Shown here: piece by piece, positions 54,341-63,944 of the stretch | Layout: every line of letters begins with the position of its first letter | How positions within the stretch are numbered: position 1 is the stretch's first letter | Assembly: GCA_023442525.1 (NCBI GenBank) | Contig: JAEZZA010000031.1 | Span: 538,003-602,002, forward strand | Direction: 5' to 3' | Length of the DNA: 64,000 nucleotides | DNA from: Bacteroidota bacterium | GTDB taxonomy: Bacteria > Bacteroidota > Bacteroidia > Bacteroidales > UBA10428 | The notes under the pieces: model-generated | Seen by the model: only the letters and a program-made list of their open reading frames with translations | Databases searched by the model: none | Told to the model about the DNA's origin: nothing | Program-made: the position numbers and the translations under genes

Positions 54341-55390
54341 ATGTTTAATTTCGAACATAGGGAATATTTAATGCTTTTACTGGTAATTCCGGTACTCATC
54401 CTGGTATACGCAGTGTACCTGGTACGGCGCCGGAAGTATATCCGTAAAATAGGCGATCCGCGGATCATTGAGGGACTGATGCCCGACTATTCGGCATTCC
54501 GGTCGCATTTGAAATTCATTTTGATGCTGCTGTCGCTTACACTCGTGATCCTGGCTATTGCAGGACCAAGGTTCGGATCGAAACTTACACAGGTTAAGCA
54601 CGAGGGTATTGATATAATTATTGCCCTTGATGTGTCAAACAGCATGCTTGCCGAGGATATCAAGCCCAACCGGCTCGAAAGAGCCAAGCAGGAACTTTCG
54701 AGGTTGCTCGATAAACTTGAGAACGACCGTGTGGGGCTGATCGTATTTGCAGGTAATGCCTATACCCAGGTTCCGGTAACAAACGATTACCTGTCGGCCA
54801 AGATGTTCGTGTCCAATATCAGCACCCAAATGGTAAGCCGACAGGGAACCGCAATTGGTGAAGCAATTGAATTGGCCATTCGTTCGTTTAATCCTCAGTC
54901 GAAAGCCGGGAAGGCCATTGTGATCATCAGCGACGGCGAAAATCACGAAGGCGATGTAAAAGCAGCAAGTGAAAAAGCAATTGAAAAAGGTATCCGGATT
55001 TATACCATAGGGATGGGGCTATCGCAGGGAGTTCGCATACCCGAGTCTTCCAATAACATGTACGTTAAGGATTATAAACGAGACCGGAATGGTAATTTTG
55101 TGATCACCAGGCTTAACGAAGAAATGTTGAAAGAGATTGCCGAAAACGGTAACGGAAGATACTACCGGGCAAGTTCTCCCGAGATCGGATTAAACAGCAT
55201 AATGGCGGAACTTAACAGGCTGAACAGGGAAGGATCGGAAACGACAGAATATACGGAATATGAGCACCAATTCCCGGCACTGATCTGGATGGCGTTATTC
55301 CTCCTTATCCTCGAGTTCCTGCTTCTTGACCGGAAAAATAAATGGCTGAAAAATCTGAGGATGTTTGACCGTTTTATTACAGTAAAATGA
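54341..55390 (+). CDS. batB: BatB, vWA-domain membrane protein
   Basis: 349 residues, similar to BatA: helices near 10-28 and 57-74, MIDAS motif DVSNS (97-101), IISDGENHEG, and a C-terminal helix near 312-330. It is thought to form a complex with BatA. It overlaps batC by 4 bp (ATGA). Confidence 0.93.
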   Translation: MFNFEHREYLMLLLVIPVLILVYAVYLVRRRKYIRKIGDPRIIEGLMPDYSAFRSHLKFILMLLSLTLVILAIAGPRFGSKLTQVKHEGIDIIIALDVSNSMLAEDIKPNRLERAKQELSRLLDKLENDRVGLIVFAGNAYTQVPVTNDYLSAKMFVSNISTQMVSRQGTAIGEAIELAIRSFNPQSKAGKAIVIISDGENHEGDVKAASEKAIEKGIRIYTIGMGLSQGVRIPESSNNMYVKDYKRDRNGNFVITRLNEEMLKEIAENGNGRYYRASSPEIGLNSIMAELNRLNREGSETTEYTEYEHQFPALIWMALFLLILEFLLLDRKNKWLKNLRMFDRFITVK

Positions 55391-56205
55391 AAATGAAAGT
55401 TAAAATATCCGCCAGGCTAAATCACAGAAAACAACTGGCTCTGTTTATTATAGCCTTTTTTGTTACCGGCATTGGTATGCATGCACAGGCCGACCGGAAA
55501 TATATCAGGAAGGGCAACGGCAGTTATATCGATGGAAATTATAAGGAGGCCGAAAAGGATTATCGCAAGGCCCTTGAGAATGATCCCTCGTCGGCAAAGG
55601 CCGATTATAATCTCGGAAATTCATTATACAAACAGGGCGAGTTTGATGCTGCTGCTGGCCGGTACAATGCTGTGATCCAAAACAATCAGGGTGAGCACAG
55701 CAGGAAGGCGACTGATAAAAACGAAGTGGCCCGTTACTATTACAACCTCGGCAATGCTTTCTTTCAAAGTCAGAAATACCGTGAAAGCATTGAATCCTAT
55801 AAAATGTCACTGCGAAATAATCCTTCTGATCTTGATGCCAAGCATAACCTTCAGATGGCTATCAGGATGATGCACGAGGCGGAGCAGCAGCAACAACAGG
55901 GTGGCGACAATAAGCAGGACCAGGACAAAGACAAGGAAGATAAACAGCAGCAACAGAACAAAGATCAACAGCAAAATAACGGGCAACAAAACCAGAACCA
56001 GGATCAACAGAACCAGGATCAGCAGCAGAATGAGGAGCAGAACCAGCAGCAGAATCAGCAACAGGCGCAGCAGGATTCCAAAGGAATAAATCCCCGGGAT
56101 GCGGAGCGTATCCTGGATGCATTGGAAAACCAGGAAAAACAAACATTAAAGAACGTTCAGGATAAGAAAGCCATCCGGCAAATGGAGGTCGAAAAAAATT
56201 GGTAG
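55387..56205 (+). CDS. batC: BatC, TPR protein with glutamine-rich tract
   Basis: 272 residues. A signal peptide or anchor (about 15-35) precedes two to three TPR motifs (about 40-160, DYNLGNSLYKQGEFDAAAGRYNA). A low-complexity Q/N/D/K-rich tract follows (166-231) with up to five consecutive Q. The end is a short helical segment. The Q-rich linker has few hydrophobic residues and is probably disordered. It sits between batB and batD (1 bp gap). Confidence 0.92.
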   Translation: MKMKVKISARLNHRKQLALFIIAFFVTGIGMHAQADRKYIRKGNGSYIDGNYKEAEKDYRKALENDPSSAKADYNLGNSLYKQGEFDAAAGRYNAVIQNNQGEHSRKATDKNEVARYYYNLGNAFFQSQKYRESIESYKMSLRNNPSDLDAKHNLQMAIRMMHEAEQQQQQGGDNKQDQDKDKEDKQQQQNKDQQQNNGQQNQNQDQQNQDQQQNEEQNQQQNQQQAQQDSKGINPRDAERILDALENQEKQTLKNVQDKKAIRQMEVEKNW

Positions 56206-56206
56206 C

Positions 56207-58024
56207 ATGAAATATCTCGGACTCATCATATTGTTCATTTTTCCGGCTCTCATCCGTTCCCAGGAAGTGCAGTTCACGGCCGAGGCAGCTCCCTCTGTCG
56301 TCAGGGTGGGGGAACAGTTCAACCTGGTATTCACATCAAATGAAGAATTCAGTGATATTAACCTTCCCGAAATCAGTGGCGCCCGTTTTCTGGGAGGACC
56401 CAGTACAAGTCAGAGTCAGAGTGTATCCGCTGTAAATGGTAAGATCACTTCTGTATCCACATTTCAATACGCTTACTTTTTCAGGGCCGAAAAAGAGGGC
56501 AAGTTTATAATACCTGCCGTAACTGCCAGAATCAAGGGAAAAGTGTATAGCTCGAACCCGGTAACTATCGAGGTTGTAAAGTCACAGTCGCAGGGAACTT
56601 CACAGGGAACAGGCACAGGTACCGCACGGGGAACCGGATCCACTGCCCCGGGCGAAAACGACCTGTTTGTGAGAGTAATCCCCGATAAAACCGAAGCGTA
56701 TATAGGCGAGCAGATCATGGCCACATTCAAAGTCTATACGCGCCAGCCCAATCTTGCCGGTATCGATCATAATTTCAAGGGCCCCGATTTTACCGGTTTC
56801 TTTACAGAAGTCATTCAGACACCTCAGCCCCGAAGTCTGCAACGCGAAACGTTTAATAACGATATTTACTATACCGCCGTAATACGCAGGATGATGATCA
56901 TCCCGCAAAAGTCGGGCGAACTGATCATCGATCCTTTCGAAGTTGATGCAGCCATCAGGCGCGAAGTGAGAAGGAGAATCTCCAATGATCCGTTCTTTGA
57001 CGATTTCGTGATTCCCGATATCCAGGATGTTCCGGTTAAGCTTAAAAGCCGGCAGGTTAAAATAAATGTCAAATCCCTGCCTCCCAACGCTCCAGCTTCG
57101 TTTAACGGTGCCGTGGGTAATTTTAAACTGAAGACTTCAATAAGCAATAATTCCACAACCACCAATGATCCGTTAACTCTGAAGGTTGCCGTTACCGGAA
57201 AAGGAAACCTGAAACTGATCAACGATGTAACGGTAATTGTGCCCTATGATTTTGAAAAGTTTGATCCCGTTATCAATACAAAATTCGACAATCCGCTTTC
57301 GGGGACAAAGACTTTCGAATACCTCATTATGCCCAGGATTGCCGGTAATTTTACCATACCTCCGGTGGAGTTCACTTATTTTGATACGGAGGCCGGACAA
57401 TATAAAACATTGAGATCTGAATCGTACGATATAGCTGTTGCCAAAGGTGAAGGCGACAGTCTGATGGTCCGCGTACCCGGCACAAATAAGGAAGATGTGC
57501 GGTTGCTGAACTCGGATATACGGTTTATAGAAACCAGGATCCCTAATCTGAAGCCAGTAAACCAGTTTATAGCAGCCTCACCGTGGTATTATCTGTCGTA
57601 TTTGCTTGCCATTGCTGTATTTGCCGCCGGACTTGCTCTGCGCAAAAGGATTATAAAGCAGAACGCGGATATTACGGGCGTGCGGTTCAGGAAGGCCGAT
57701 AAATATGCGCGTAAGCGATTGAAGAAGAGCGAGACCCTCCTGAAACAGGGTAATGATGCGGCATTTTATGAAGAGATGCTTGGCGCAATATGGGGTTATC
57801 TGAGTTACAAGCTGGGAATTCCGGTTTCTTCACTGTCTAAAGAAAACGCACGTGCAGCATTAGATGAGCGCGGTATTGAGGCAGAACTGAGTGACCGGTT
57901 GTTCCGTATAACTGAAATCTGCGAGATGGCAAGGTACGGGTTTGGCAGTTCCGCATCCACCCCGCAGCAGTTATACCACGATGCCGTAAAGGTTATCACC
58001 AGCCTGCAGAGGGCGATAGGGTAG
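56207..58024 (+). CDS. batD: BatD, exported membrane protein
   Basis: 605 residues. A signal peptide (1-18) leads into a large beta-rich periplasmic region of repeated Ig-like domains (EVQFTAEAAPSVVRVGEQFNLVF, then FVRVIPDKTEAYIGEQI, DPLTLKVAVTGKGNLKLI). A single membrane helix lies near 463-482, followed by a cytoplasmic helical tail. The domain order matches the BatD oxygen-tolerance family. A 40-bp gap with a short repeat separates it from batE. Confidence 0.92.
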   Translation: MKYLGLIILFIFPALIRSQEVQFTAEAAPSVVRVGEQFNLVFTSNEEFSDINLPEISGARFLGGPSTSQSQSVSAVNGKITSVSTFQYAYFFRAEKEGKFIIPAVTARIKGKVYSSNPVTIEVVKSQSQGTSQGTGTGTARGTGSTAPGENDLFVRVIPDKTEAYIGEQIMATFKVYTRQPNLAGIDHNFKGPDFTGFFTEVIQTPQPRSLQRETFNNDIYYTAVIRRMMIIPQKSGELIIDPFEVDAAIRREVRRRISNDPFFDDFVIPDIQDVPVKLKSRQVKINVKSLPPNAPASFNGAVGNFKLKTSISNNSTTTNDPLTLKVAVTGKGNLKLINDVTVIVPYDFEKFDPVINTKFDNPLSGTKTFEYLIMPRIAGNFTIPPVEFTYFDTEAGQYKTLRSESYDIAVAKGEGDSLMVRVPGTNKEDVRLLNSDIRFIETRIPNLKPVNQFIAASPWYYLSYLLAIAVFAAGLALRKRIIKQNADITGVRFRKADKYARKRLKKSETLLKQGNDAAFYEEMLGAIWGYLSYKLGIPVSSLSKENARAALDERGIEAELSDRLFRITEICEMARYGFGSSASTPQQLYHDAVKVITSLQRAIG

Positions 58025-58041
58025 CAATGACGAAAATAATT

Positions 58042-58059
58042 GAAGACTTAGAAGACTAC
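58042..58059. repeat. GAAGACTTAGAAGACTAC word between batD and batE
   Basis: This is the inverted copy of the GTCTTCTAAGTCTTC unit in the array near 18430-18504. It lies in the 40-bp batD-batE gap. Confidence 0.7.
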
Positions 58060-58064
58060 AAAAT

Positions 58065-58817
58065 ATGAAGCAGTTCTTATTCCTCATATTCCTTTCACTT
58101 TCCGCGATTTCCGCGGCGGCGGTTCCTGATTCGCTGTTTTTGAAAGGAAATGAATATTACATGCAGCGACAGTATCAAATGGCCGAACAGAGCTATTCGG
58201 CAGTTGTGGCAATGGGTTATGAGTCGGCCGACCTGTACTTCAACCTGGGAAACGCGCTGTATAAACAGGATAAGTTTGCCCCGGCCATATTGTATTATGA
58301 GAAAGCTTTATTACTGAGGCCTGGTGATGAAGATATCAAAGAAAACCTGAAACTGGCAAACGCCCGTATCATCGACAAAATTGACGCCATACCTGAATTT
58401 TTCGTAAAACGCTGGATCAACGGTTTACGCGGCATATTCTCACCCGATGTCTGGGCAGTGATCAGTCTTGTACTCTTTGTCGCCGGTCTGGCCGGAATCC
58501 TCGTATCGTACCTGAGCCTGGGAACCGGATTGCGAAAAGCTGCGCTTGGGACCGGACTGGTCTTCGTATTTCTTTCACTGCTCTCCGTCGGTCTTATGGC
58601 TACCCGCATCAGGTATATTCAGAAACACGAATATGCCATAATTATGAGTACGTCCGTTACTGCACGCAGTTCACCCGATGAACAAAGTACTAATGTATTT
58701 GTATTGCACGAGGGCACCAAGGTGCAGGTGACCGACAGCCTTCTGAACTGGAAAGAAATCAGGATTGCCAATGGCAACACCGGATGGATCCCCGGTGAAA
58801 CCATCGAAGAAATTTAA
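58065..58817 (+). CDS. batE: BatE, TPR and SH3 domain membrane protein
   Basis: 250 residues. A signal peptide (1-19), TPR repeats (about 20-105, ADLYFNLGNALYKQDKFAPAILYYEKALLLRPGD), two membrane helices (about 127-148 and 156-178) and a bacterial SH3 domain (about 188-250, SVTARSSPDEQSTNVFVLHEGTKVQV). It is the last gene of the Bat operon and its stop faces the glutathione peroxidase gene 22 bp away. Confidence 0.92.
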   Translation: MKQFLFLIFLSLSAISAAAVPDSLFLKGNEYYMQRQYQMAEQSYSAVVAMGYESADLYFNLGNALYKQDKFAPAILYYEKALLLRPGDEDIKENLKLANARIIDKIDAIPEFFVKRWINGLRGIFSPDVWAVISLVLFVAGLAGILVSYLSLGTGLRKAALGTGLVFVFLSLLSVGLMATRIRYIQKHEYAIIMSTSVTARSSPDEQSTNVFVLHEGTKVQVTDSLLNWKEIRIANGNTGWIPGETIEEI

Positions 58818-58838
58818 CAATCCCGTTTAATTTCAGGC

Positions 58839-59387
58839 TTAATTATTCAACCACGAAATGATCTTCTCGGAATGAGGTTTTTCGCGCGGATTGACAATAC
58901 CTGCCAACTGTCCCTTTTCATCGATCATGTATTTCTGGAAATTCCAGGTAACCTCTGAATCCATCTTGCCATTAAGTTCTTTAGAGGTAAGCCATTTATA
59001 CAAGGGGTCCATATCCTTTCCCTTCACAGAGATCTTGGACATCATAGGGAAGGTAACTCCAAATTCCTCAGTGCAGAAATTCTTGATCTCCTCATTGCTT
59101 CCGGGTTCCTGACCTAAAAAGTTATTTGCGGGAAATCCGATAATAACCAGGTTTTTATCCTTGTATTCATTGTATAATTTTTCGAGATCGGCATATTGTG
59201 GCGTATTACCGCACTTTGATGCTGTATTTACTACCAGTACCTTTTTGCCTTTCAGGGTTGAAAGATCAAATGGCTCACCATCTATATCGTAAACCTTGAA
59301 ATCATAAAATGATTGCTGGGCATTGGCTGAAAAAGTCAGAGACATGACAACTAAAAAGATTGATAATAATGGAATCCTGGTTTTCAT
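58839..59387 (-). CDS. Glutathione peroxidase, exported
   Basis: 182 residues. A signal peptide (about 1-23) places it in the periplasm. The peroxidatic residue is Cys59 (NTASKCGNTPQY), encoded by TGC, not selenocysteine. With Gln93, Trp148 and Asn149 it completes the usual tetrad. FPANNFLGQEPG and WNFQKYMID are typical. It reduces peroxides, probably with thioredoxin in such Cys forms. Its position next to the Bat operon fits an oxidative-stress role. Confidence 0.93.
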   Translation of the reverse strand: MKTRIPLLSIFLVVMSLTFSANAQQSFYDFKVYDIDGEPFDLSTLKGKKVLVVNTASKCGNTPQYADLEKLYNEYKDKNLVIIGFPANNFLGQEPGSNEEIKNFCTEEFGVTFPMMSKISVKGKDMDPLYKWLTSKELNGKMDSEVTWNFQKYMIDEKGQLAGIVNPREKPHSEKIISWLNN

Positions 59388-59474
59388 TTGTATACTTGTT
59401 TTTTATAAGTAACAATTCTGAGCTGTAATTGTTTGCCGGAAACCAGGGCCCGTGGCCCTCAGGCTGATATGCCC

Positions 59475-59741
59475 CTATGAAATCAGGAACTCAGTGAAGC
59501 CCCTCACATCGGAATCATATACCGATACATGGCTGATAACGGCGCGCGACGGGCCTTCGCGACACCAGGCAAGAAACCTTTCAACCTGGTCGGGTTCACC
59601 CTCTGCTTCGATATATACCGATCCGTCCGGCTGGTTTCGCACGAAACCTTTAACCCCGATCTCTCGGGCGACCTGACGGGCAGAGTAACGGAATCCCACG
59701 CCCTGAACGCGACCGGTAACACGAATGTTTTTGTGGAGCAT
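59475..59741 (-). CDS. acyP: Acylphosphatase
   Basis: 88 residues, the normal size. The catalytic motif GRVQGVGFR (Arg18) and Asn36 in VRNQPDGSV are both present. It hydrolyses the phosphate bond of acyl phosphates such as acetyl phosphate. It ends 87 bp before the glutathione peroxidase gene and begins 6 bp after the hybrid histidine kinase on the same strand. Confidence 0.95.
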   Translation of the reverse strand: MLHKNIRVTGRVQGVGFRYSARQVAREIGVKGFVRNQPDGSVYIEAEGEPDQVERFLAWCREGPSRAVISHVSVYDSDVRGFTEFLIS

Positions 59742-59747
59742 GGTTAA

Positions 59748-61412
59748 CTACTTCTTCAAATACTGATCGACCTTCTCAAACAGTTTCCTGATTTCGATAG
59801 GTTTGGTGATGTAATCGTTACATCCGATCTCTTCGCATTTCGGCAACTCATCATCCCTTATAAATGCAGTTTGAAGGATAATGGGAATTTTGCGGTTAAA
59901 CTCTCTTATCTGCCTGGTAGCTTCAAAGCCGTCCATTTCCGGCATCTTCAAATCCATCAGCACCAGATCGATCTTGTTGATCGACCGGCAAAGTTCAACG
60001 GCTTCAACTCCGTTCCGGGCATGAAGTATCTGTGCCGAAGTATCGTGAAGCACGGCTTCAAGGAATTTGAAATTGATCTCGTCGTCTTCGGCAATCACAA
60101 ACACCCTGTCTTTCCATTTATACGAAGGGATCGACAGCTCCTCTTCGGGGGCCATAACATGATAGGATTCGGGAACTTCATCGTAAGGAATGGTGAAGAA
60201 AAAGGTAGATCCCTGTCCCAGCTCCGATTCAACCCAGATCTTACCACCCATCAGGCGAATCACATTCCGGGCAATGGTGAGTCCCAATCCCGAACCATCC
60301 GGTTTTGCACTCTGGTTTTCCTCGTCGGCAGGCCGGTTGAAAAGCCTTTTTTGCAGGTCTCTTGAAAGTCCGATACCGGAATCCTTAACGTAAAATTCGA
60401 TACGCTGCTCGCTGATCTGCTTGTAACCGATCTCAATGCCTCCCTTTTCAGTGTATTTAATGGAATTGTTCAGCAGGCTCGAAATGATCTGCTGCAGCCT
60501 GCCGGGATCAGTGTAAATAACAATGTTCCTGTTTTCGGGGTAATTGATTTTGATATCCAGATGCCCCTTGTTCTGGGATACTTTATACTGGTTAAAGAAT
60601 GAAAGAATTTCATTCATTAACAGGTTGATGTTACAGGGCGATTTCCGGATAGTGGCTTTGCCGGTTTCGATGCGGGTAAGCTCAACCACATCGTCAATCA
60701 TTTTGAGCAGCAGGGTTCCCTGGTTTTTTATCGTCTTTACATATTCAATTCGTTTCTCATACGAAAGATTGCCGATATTCAACAGTTCGCTGAAGCCTAT
60801 AATGGAATTCATAGGTGTGCGAATCTCGTGCGAGATATTTACCAGAAGAGTGTTCTTTAACTTCTCGCTTTCCTCTGCCCGCTCCCGTGCCCGTATCAGA
60901 TCGCGTTTTATCTTATCCTGACGGGTAATATCTTTAATATACCCTGCACATTCGAAGATCTTCTTTTCACCGTTCCTGTCACTTTCAATTCCTGTGATAT
61001 TTATTGCGACAAGCCTGAATTCCCTGCCTTCGCCATCGCTGCGGGCTATCTTGACTTCAAATTCCTGGATCCTGAATCCCTGGCTTACATCATTTATAGC
61101 TTTTTCAAAAACAGCACGATCCTCAGGCAATATGGAGTTCTTCATTTGTTCGAGTCCACAGGTTTCATTCCTGTAACCTAAAATTTCCTTCGATGTAGAC
61201 GACAACCATAAGCATTCGTCGGCAGAGGAATAGGTCCATATCCCGATTCCGCTGGAATTGAGCAGCTTTTGAAAATTGTTGATGGTCAAAAGAGGATTAG
61301 CAGCCAGGGTGGTATTCTTCACTGTCTGGTTGAGAAGTTCATTCTCCCTCTCCAGATCAGCTATTTTTTGCTTTAAAGAAGATATTTCTTTTTTCCTGTT
61401 TCCTAATACCAT
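59748..61412 (-). CDS. Soluble PAS hybrid histidine kinase with receiver domain
   Basis: 554 residues and no membrane segment. A coiled N terminus (5-40), a PAS domain (about 45-175), HisKA with His195 (SHEIRTP), HATPase (about 310-425, with GIGLSR and GSGLGLT) and a C-terminal receiver domain (about 435-554) with Asp487 (MDLKMP). It should phosphorylate its own receiver and pass the signal on, probably via a phosphotransfer protein encoded elsewhere. It lies directly downstream of a membrane GAF/PAS sensor without a kinase domain. Confidence 0.92.
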   Translation of the reverse strand: MVLGNRKKEISSLKQKIADLERENELLNQTVKNTTLAANPLLTINNFQKLLNSSGIGIWTYSSADECLWLSSTSKEILGYRNETCGLEQMKNSILPEDRAVFEKAINDVSQGFRIQEFEVKIARSDGEGREFRLVAINITGIESDRNGEKKIFECAGYIKDITRQDKIKRDLIRARERAEESEKLKNTLLVNISHEIRTPMNSIIGFSELLNIGNLSYEKRIEYVKTIKNQGTLLLKMIDDVVELTRIETGKATIRKSPCNINLLMNEILSFFNQYKVSQNKGHLDIKINYPENRNIVIYTDPGRLQQIISSLLNNSIKYTEKGGIEIGYKQISEQRIEFYVKDSGIGLSRDLQKRLFNRPADEENQSAKPDGSGLGLTIARNVIRLMGGKIWVESELGQGSTFFFTIPYDEVPESYHVMAPEEELSIPSYKWKDRVFVIAEDDEINFKFLEAVLHDTSAQILHARNGVEAVELCRSINKIDLVLMDLKMPEMDGFEATRQIREFNRKIPIILQTAFIRDDELPKCEEIGCNDYITKPIEIRKLFEKVDQYLKK

Positions 61413-61500
61413 TATCTAATTCTTTGGAACTGTATAAAGTTCGAAAAAATTAAACAAATATTCAAGGGGCTGGGTACTAGATGATAGTGCTGCATACAAT

Positions 61501-63777
61501 TCAGGGGGTGAGGCTCTGAAACACCCCCATATAAGCATTTTCGTTTTCTGACCGGGCTTTGGTCAGCAAAACAAGAACCAGTTTTTGCTTTCCTTTCTTA
61601 TCCACGATGGTCGATTTCTTGCGGCTTCCTGTAATCTTATGGTTCCCGGGATGGATAAAACTGGCCAATACTTCGTCTTTTTCCACTACCGATTCGGGGA
61701 ACAACACTCCTATATCATGACCAATAACTTCCTGCCTGTTGATATCCCAAAGCTTTTCTGCCGCCTTGTTGAATGTCTTTATCCTGTTGTCGTGTCCCGT
61801 TATGACTATCGCATCAGCCATATCCTCAATCATCTTTTCGTGCAGGTTACGGACCTTGTCAACTTCTTTATACATGGCCGTCATCTCTGCTTTCACATCG
61901 CGCAGCTTATTAACCTGTTCTTTTTCTGCTTCCTTGATCTGTTTTTCCAGTTTTTTGAGGGTCTCGGTCATCCTGTGAACTTCCGATTCCAGATTCTTTT
62001 CGCGTGTAATATCGAATCCGGCAAAGACAACTCTGTCAATTTCATGGGCCGCATTTTCACTTACATTGAACGATCCGGAAATCCACAATTCTTCTCCCTT
62101 CTGGTTTTTCGCCCGGATAATCCCGGTAAACGCCGTGCCATGTATAAGCGCCTCCCACTTCTTGTTGAAGGCATCCAGGTCGTTTGGATGGATGAGATCG
62201 AAAATGACCATTGTTTTCAGATCTTTCTGTTCCATTCCGAAGAGCTCTGTAAAACCGGGGTTCCACGACTGCAGGTTACCGTTTATGTCGAATTCCGTAT
62301 GAATACCGGTATTTGAAATCGACAGCAGTACGGCCTCCTGTTTCTTCATTAAATTTCTTTCAAGGGTCGAATCGATACCGAGGAGCATGACTTTCGCAAC
62401 CGACTGATCCTCATATAGCGTATTGCTCATCGAGGCCATGATCCACAATTCTTTTCCGGTTCGGGTGACCAGTTTCATAAAGCCTCTGAACGGCTTATTT
62501 TCGGTTATAATCTGCTGCCAGATATTTTCAAACCATTCCCTGTAATTTTCGTCGATCAGGCTGCTGAAATTTTTCCCTTCGATACGTAAATCTCCGCCAT
62601 ACTCGAGTTTGGAGTGCAACATACTGTTTCCGGTGGTAATAATTCCCTGGGCGTCGATTTCTGCAAGGAGAATGTTCTGTTTGAGCGTTTCTTCAAGAAG
62701 AACCAGGCGTTGATTTTGCCGGATCGACTCTTCCTGGGTAGCCTGCAGTTCTTCCATATTCTGTCGCATTTCTTCTTCATGCGAAGTCAGTATCTGGGTT
62801 TGCTGTTTCGACTCTTCAAGAAGCCTGGCCGTGGTGACATTGGTTTTGATAGCCGCAAGGGTTGCGCCCACGCTCTCGGCAGTTTTTTCAATCAGTGTGA
62901 TCTGGTTGGGTTCAAACCGGTTAAACGATGCAAATTCCATCACACCATAGATCTTATCTTCGTAAATCATGGGAACAACAATCAGACTGTCGGGCCTGGC
63001 ATCGCCAAGTCCCGAAGTAACCGTAATGTATTCCTCAGGCACGTTTTTCAGATAAATCGTCTTTTTCTCCAGGGCACATGTACCTATTAATCCATCTCCC
63101 CATTTGATCTTCTGATCGGCGAATTTCTTACGGTCGTACGCAAAAAAAGCAGTGAGATTGAAATAGGGATTTTGCGAATCTTCATCTTCAAGAATATAAA
63201 ATCCGCCCTGGATGGCATTTACATATTTAGTGAGATCCTTGATAATATGGAAAGAAAGCTGTTCGGGTTCGTGTATGTAATTACGCAGGGTTTCACTGAA
63301 GTGTCCCATTCCCTCGGCAATCCAGTTTCGTTCTTCTTCGGCTTTCCTGAGTTTTATGCTGTTTTCGTCATTGGTCTTTAGTGTTTCCCTGAGATTGACA
63401 AGGGAATCACCAAGCGTGTCGGATTCATCGAGTTGGCAGTTGACTTCAAAATTGCCGTGGATGAGTTGTTCGGTAAATTCTTTAACATGTTCAACGCGCG
63501 AATGCAACTCGTCGATCATACGCTGTTTTTCTCTGATCCTCTTCGTGAGCTTCCTGCTTATGATATAAATACCAAGCGGGAAAAGAACTGTAAAAACAGC
63601 TACGAGCCAGAATCCGGGATCGTTTTTGAACAACCATTTTATACCGCTTACTGAGAAATCGGCCTCATTACTGCTTGCCAATGAAACAAACAGTGCCATA
63701 ATAAACAACAGAACCGCAGTAATTACGGAAAGAACTGTGAATTCATGATTTCTTTCCTTATTCAACTGATCATCCAT
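61501..63777 (-). CDS. Membrane GAF/PAS sensor protein lacking a kinase domain
   Basis: 758 residues. Two membrane helices (about 15-36 and 55-75) enclose a short periplasmic loop. A HAMP-like segment and coiled coil follow, then a GAF domain (about 165-315, NLTAFFAYDRKKFADQKIKWGDGLIGTCAL, FASFNRFEPNQITLI). A long coiled linker leads to three PAS-like units (about 365-480, 485-605 and 640-750), ending with the last PAS. No HisKA, HATPase or other output domain was found. It lies 88 bp upstream of the soluble hybrid kinase, a possible partner. Confidence 0.85.
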   Translation of the reverse strand: MDDQLNKERNHEFTVLSVITAVLLFIMALFVSLASSNEADFSVSGIKWLFKNDPGFWLVAVFTVLFPLGIYIISRKLTKRIREKQRMIDELHSRVEHVKEFTEQLIHGNFEVNCQLDESDTLGDSLVNLRETLKTNDENSIKLRKAEEERNWIAEGMGHFSETLRNYIHEPEQLSFHIIKDLTKYVNAIQGGFYILEDEDSQNPYFNLTAFFAYDRKKFADQKIKWGDGLIGTCALEKKTIYLKNVPEEYITVTSGLGDARPDSLIVVPMIYEDKIYGVMEFASFNRFEPNQITLIEKTAESVGATLAAIKTNVTTARLLEESKQQTQILTSHEEEMRQNMEELQATQEESIRQNQRLVLLEETLKQNILLAEIDAQGIITTGNSMLHSKLEYGGDLRIEGKNFSSLIDENYREWFENIWQQIITENKPFRGFMKLVTRTGKELWIMASMSNTLYEDQSVAKVMLLGIDSTLERNLMKKQEAVLLSISNTGIHTEFDINGNLQSWNPGFTELFGMEQKDLKTMVIFDLIHPNDLDAFNKKWEALIHGTAFTGIIRAKNQKGEELWISGSFNVSENAAHEIDRVVFAGFDITREKNLESEVHRMTETLKKLEKQIKEAEKEQVNKLRDVKAEMTAMYKEVDKVRNLHEKMIEDMADAIVITGHDNRIKTFNKAAEKLWDINRQEVIGHDIGVLFPESVVEKDEVLASFIHPGNHKITGSRKKSTIVDKKGKQKLVLVLLTKARSENENAYMGVFQSLTP

Positions 63778-63865
63778 GCCTTGTCATTTTGGCTTATTAT
63801 ACTGCTAAAATGAAAAGTAGTTTATTTTTTGAGCAAGAATTTTTGAGAAAAGTGTTTTGCCAGGT

Positions 63866-63921
63866 TATTGCGAGGAGCGAAACTACGAAGCCCTGCCTGC
63901 CGGCAGGCAGGAATCTGCCCG
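63866..63921. repeat. REP-like element with perfect 20-bp palindrome
   Basis: ATTGCGAGGAGCGAAACTACGAAGC is followed by the 20-bp palindrome CCTGCCTGCCGGCAGGCAGG (63892-63911) and then AATCTGCCC. It resembles the element at 47593-47645. It lies upstream of the GAF/PAS sensor gene (start 63777). Confidence 0.8.
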
Positions 63922-63944
63922 AACTGGCAGAACGCTAAACTGAA

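Noticed and set aside
55807..56146. Leucine-rich open frames opposite batC
   Set aside because: They are the reverse reading of the CAG/CAA-rich glutamine tract; this gives artificial leucine/valine runs.
58839..59387. Selenocysteine in the glutathione peroxidase
   Set aside because: The active-site codon is TGC (Cys), not TGA, and no SECIS-like element is needed.
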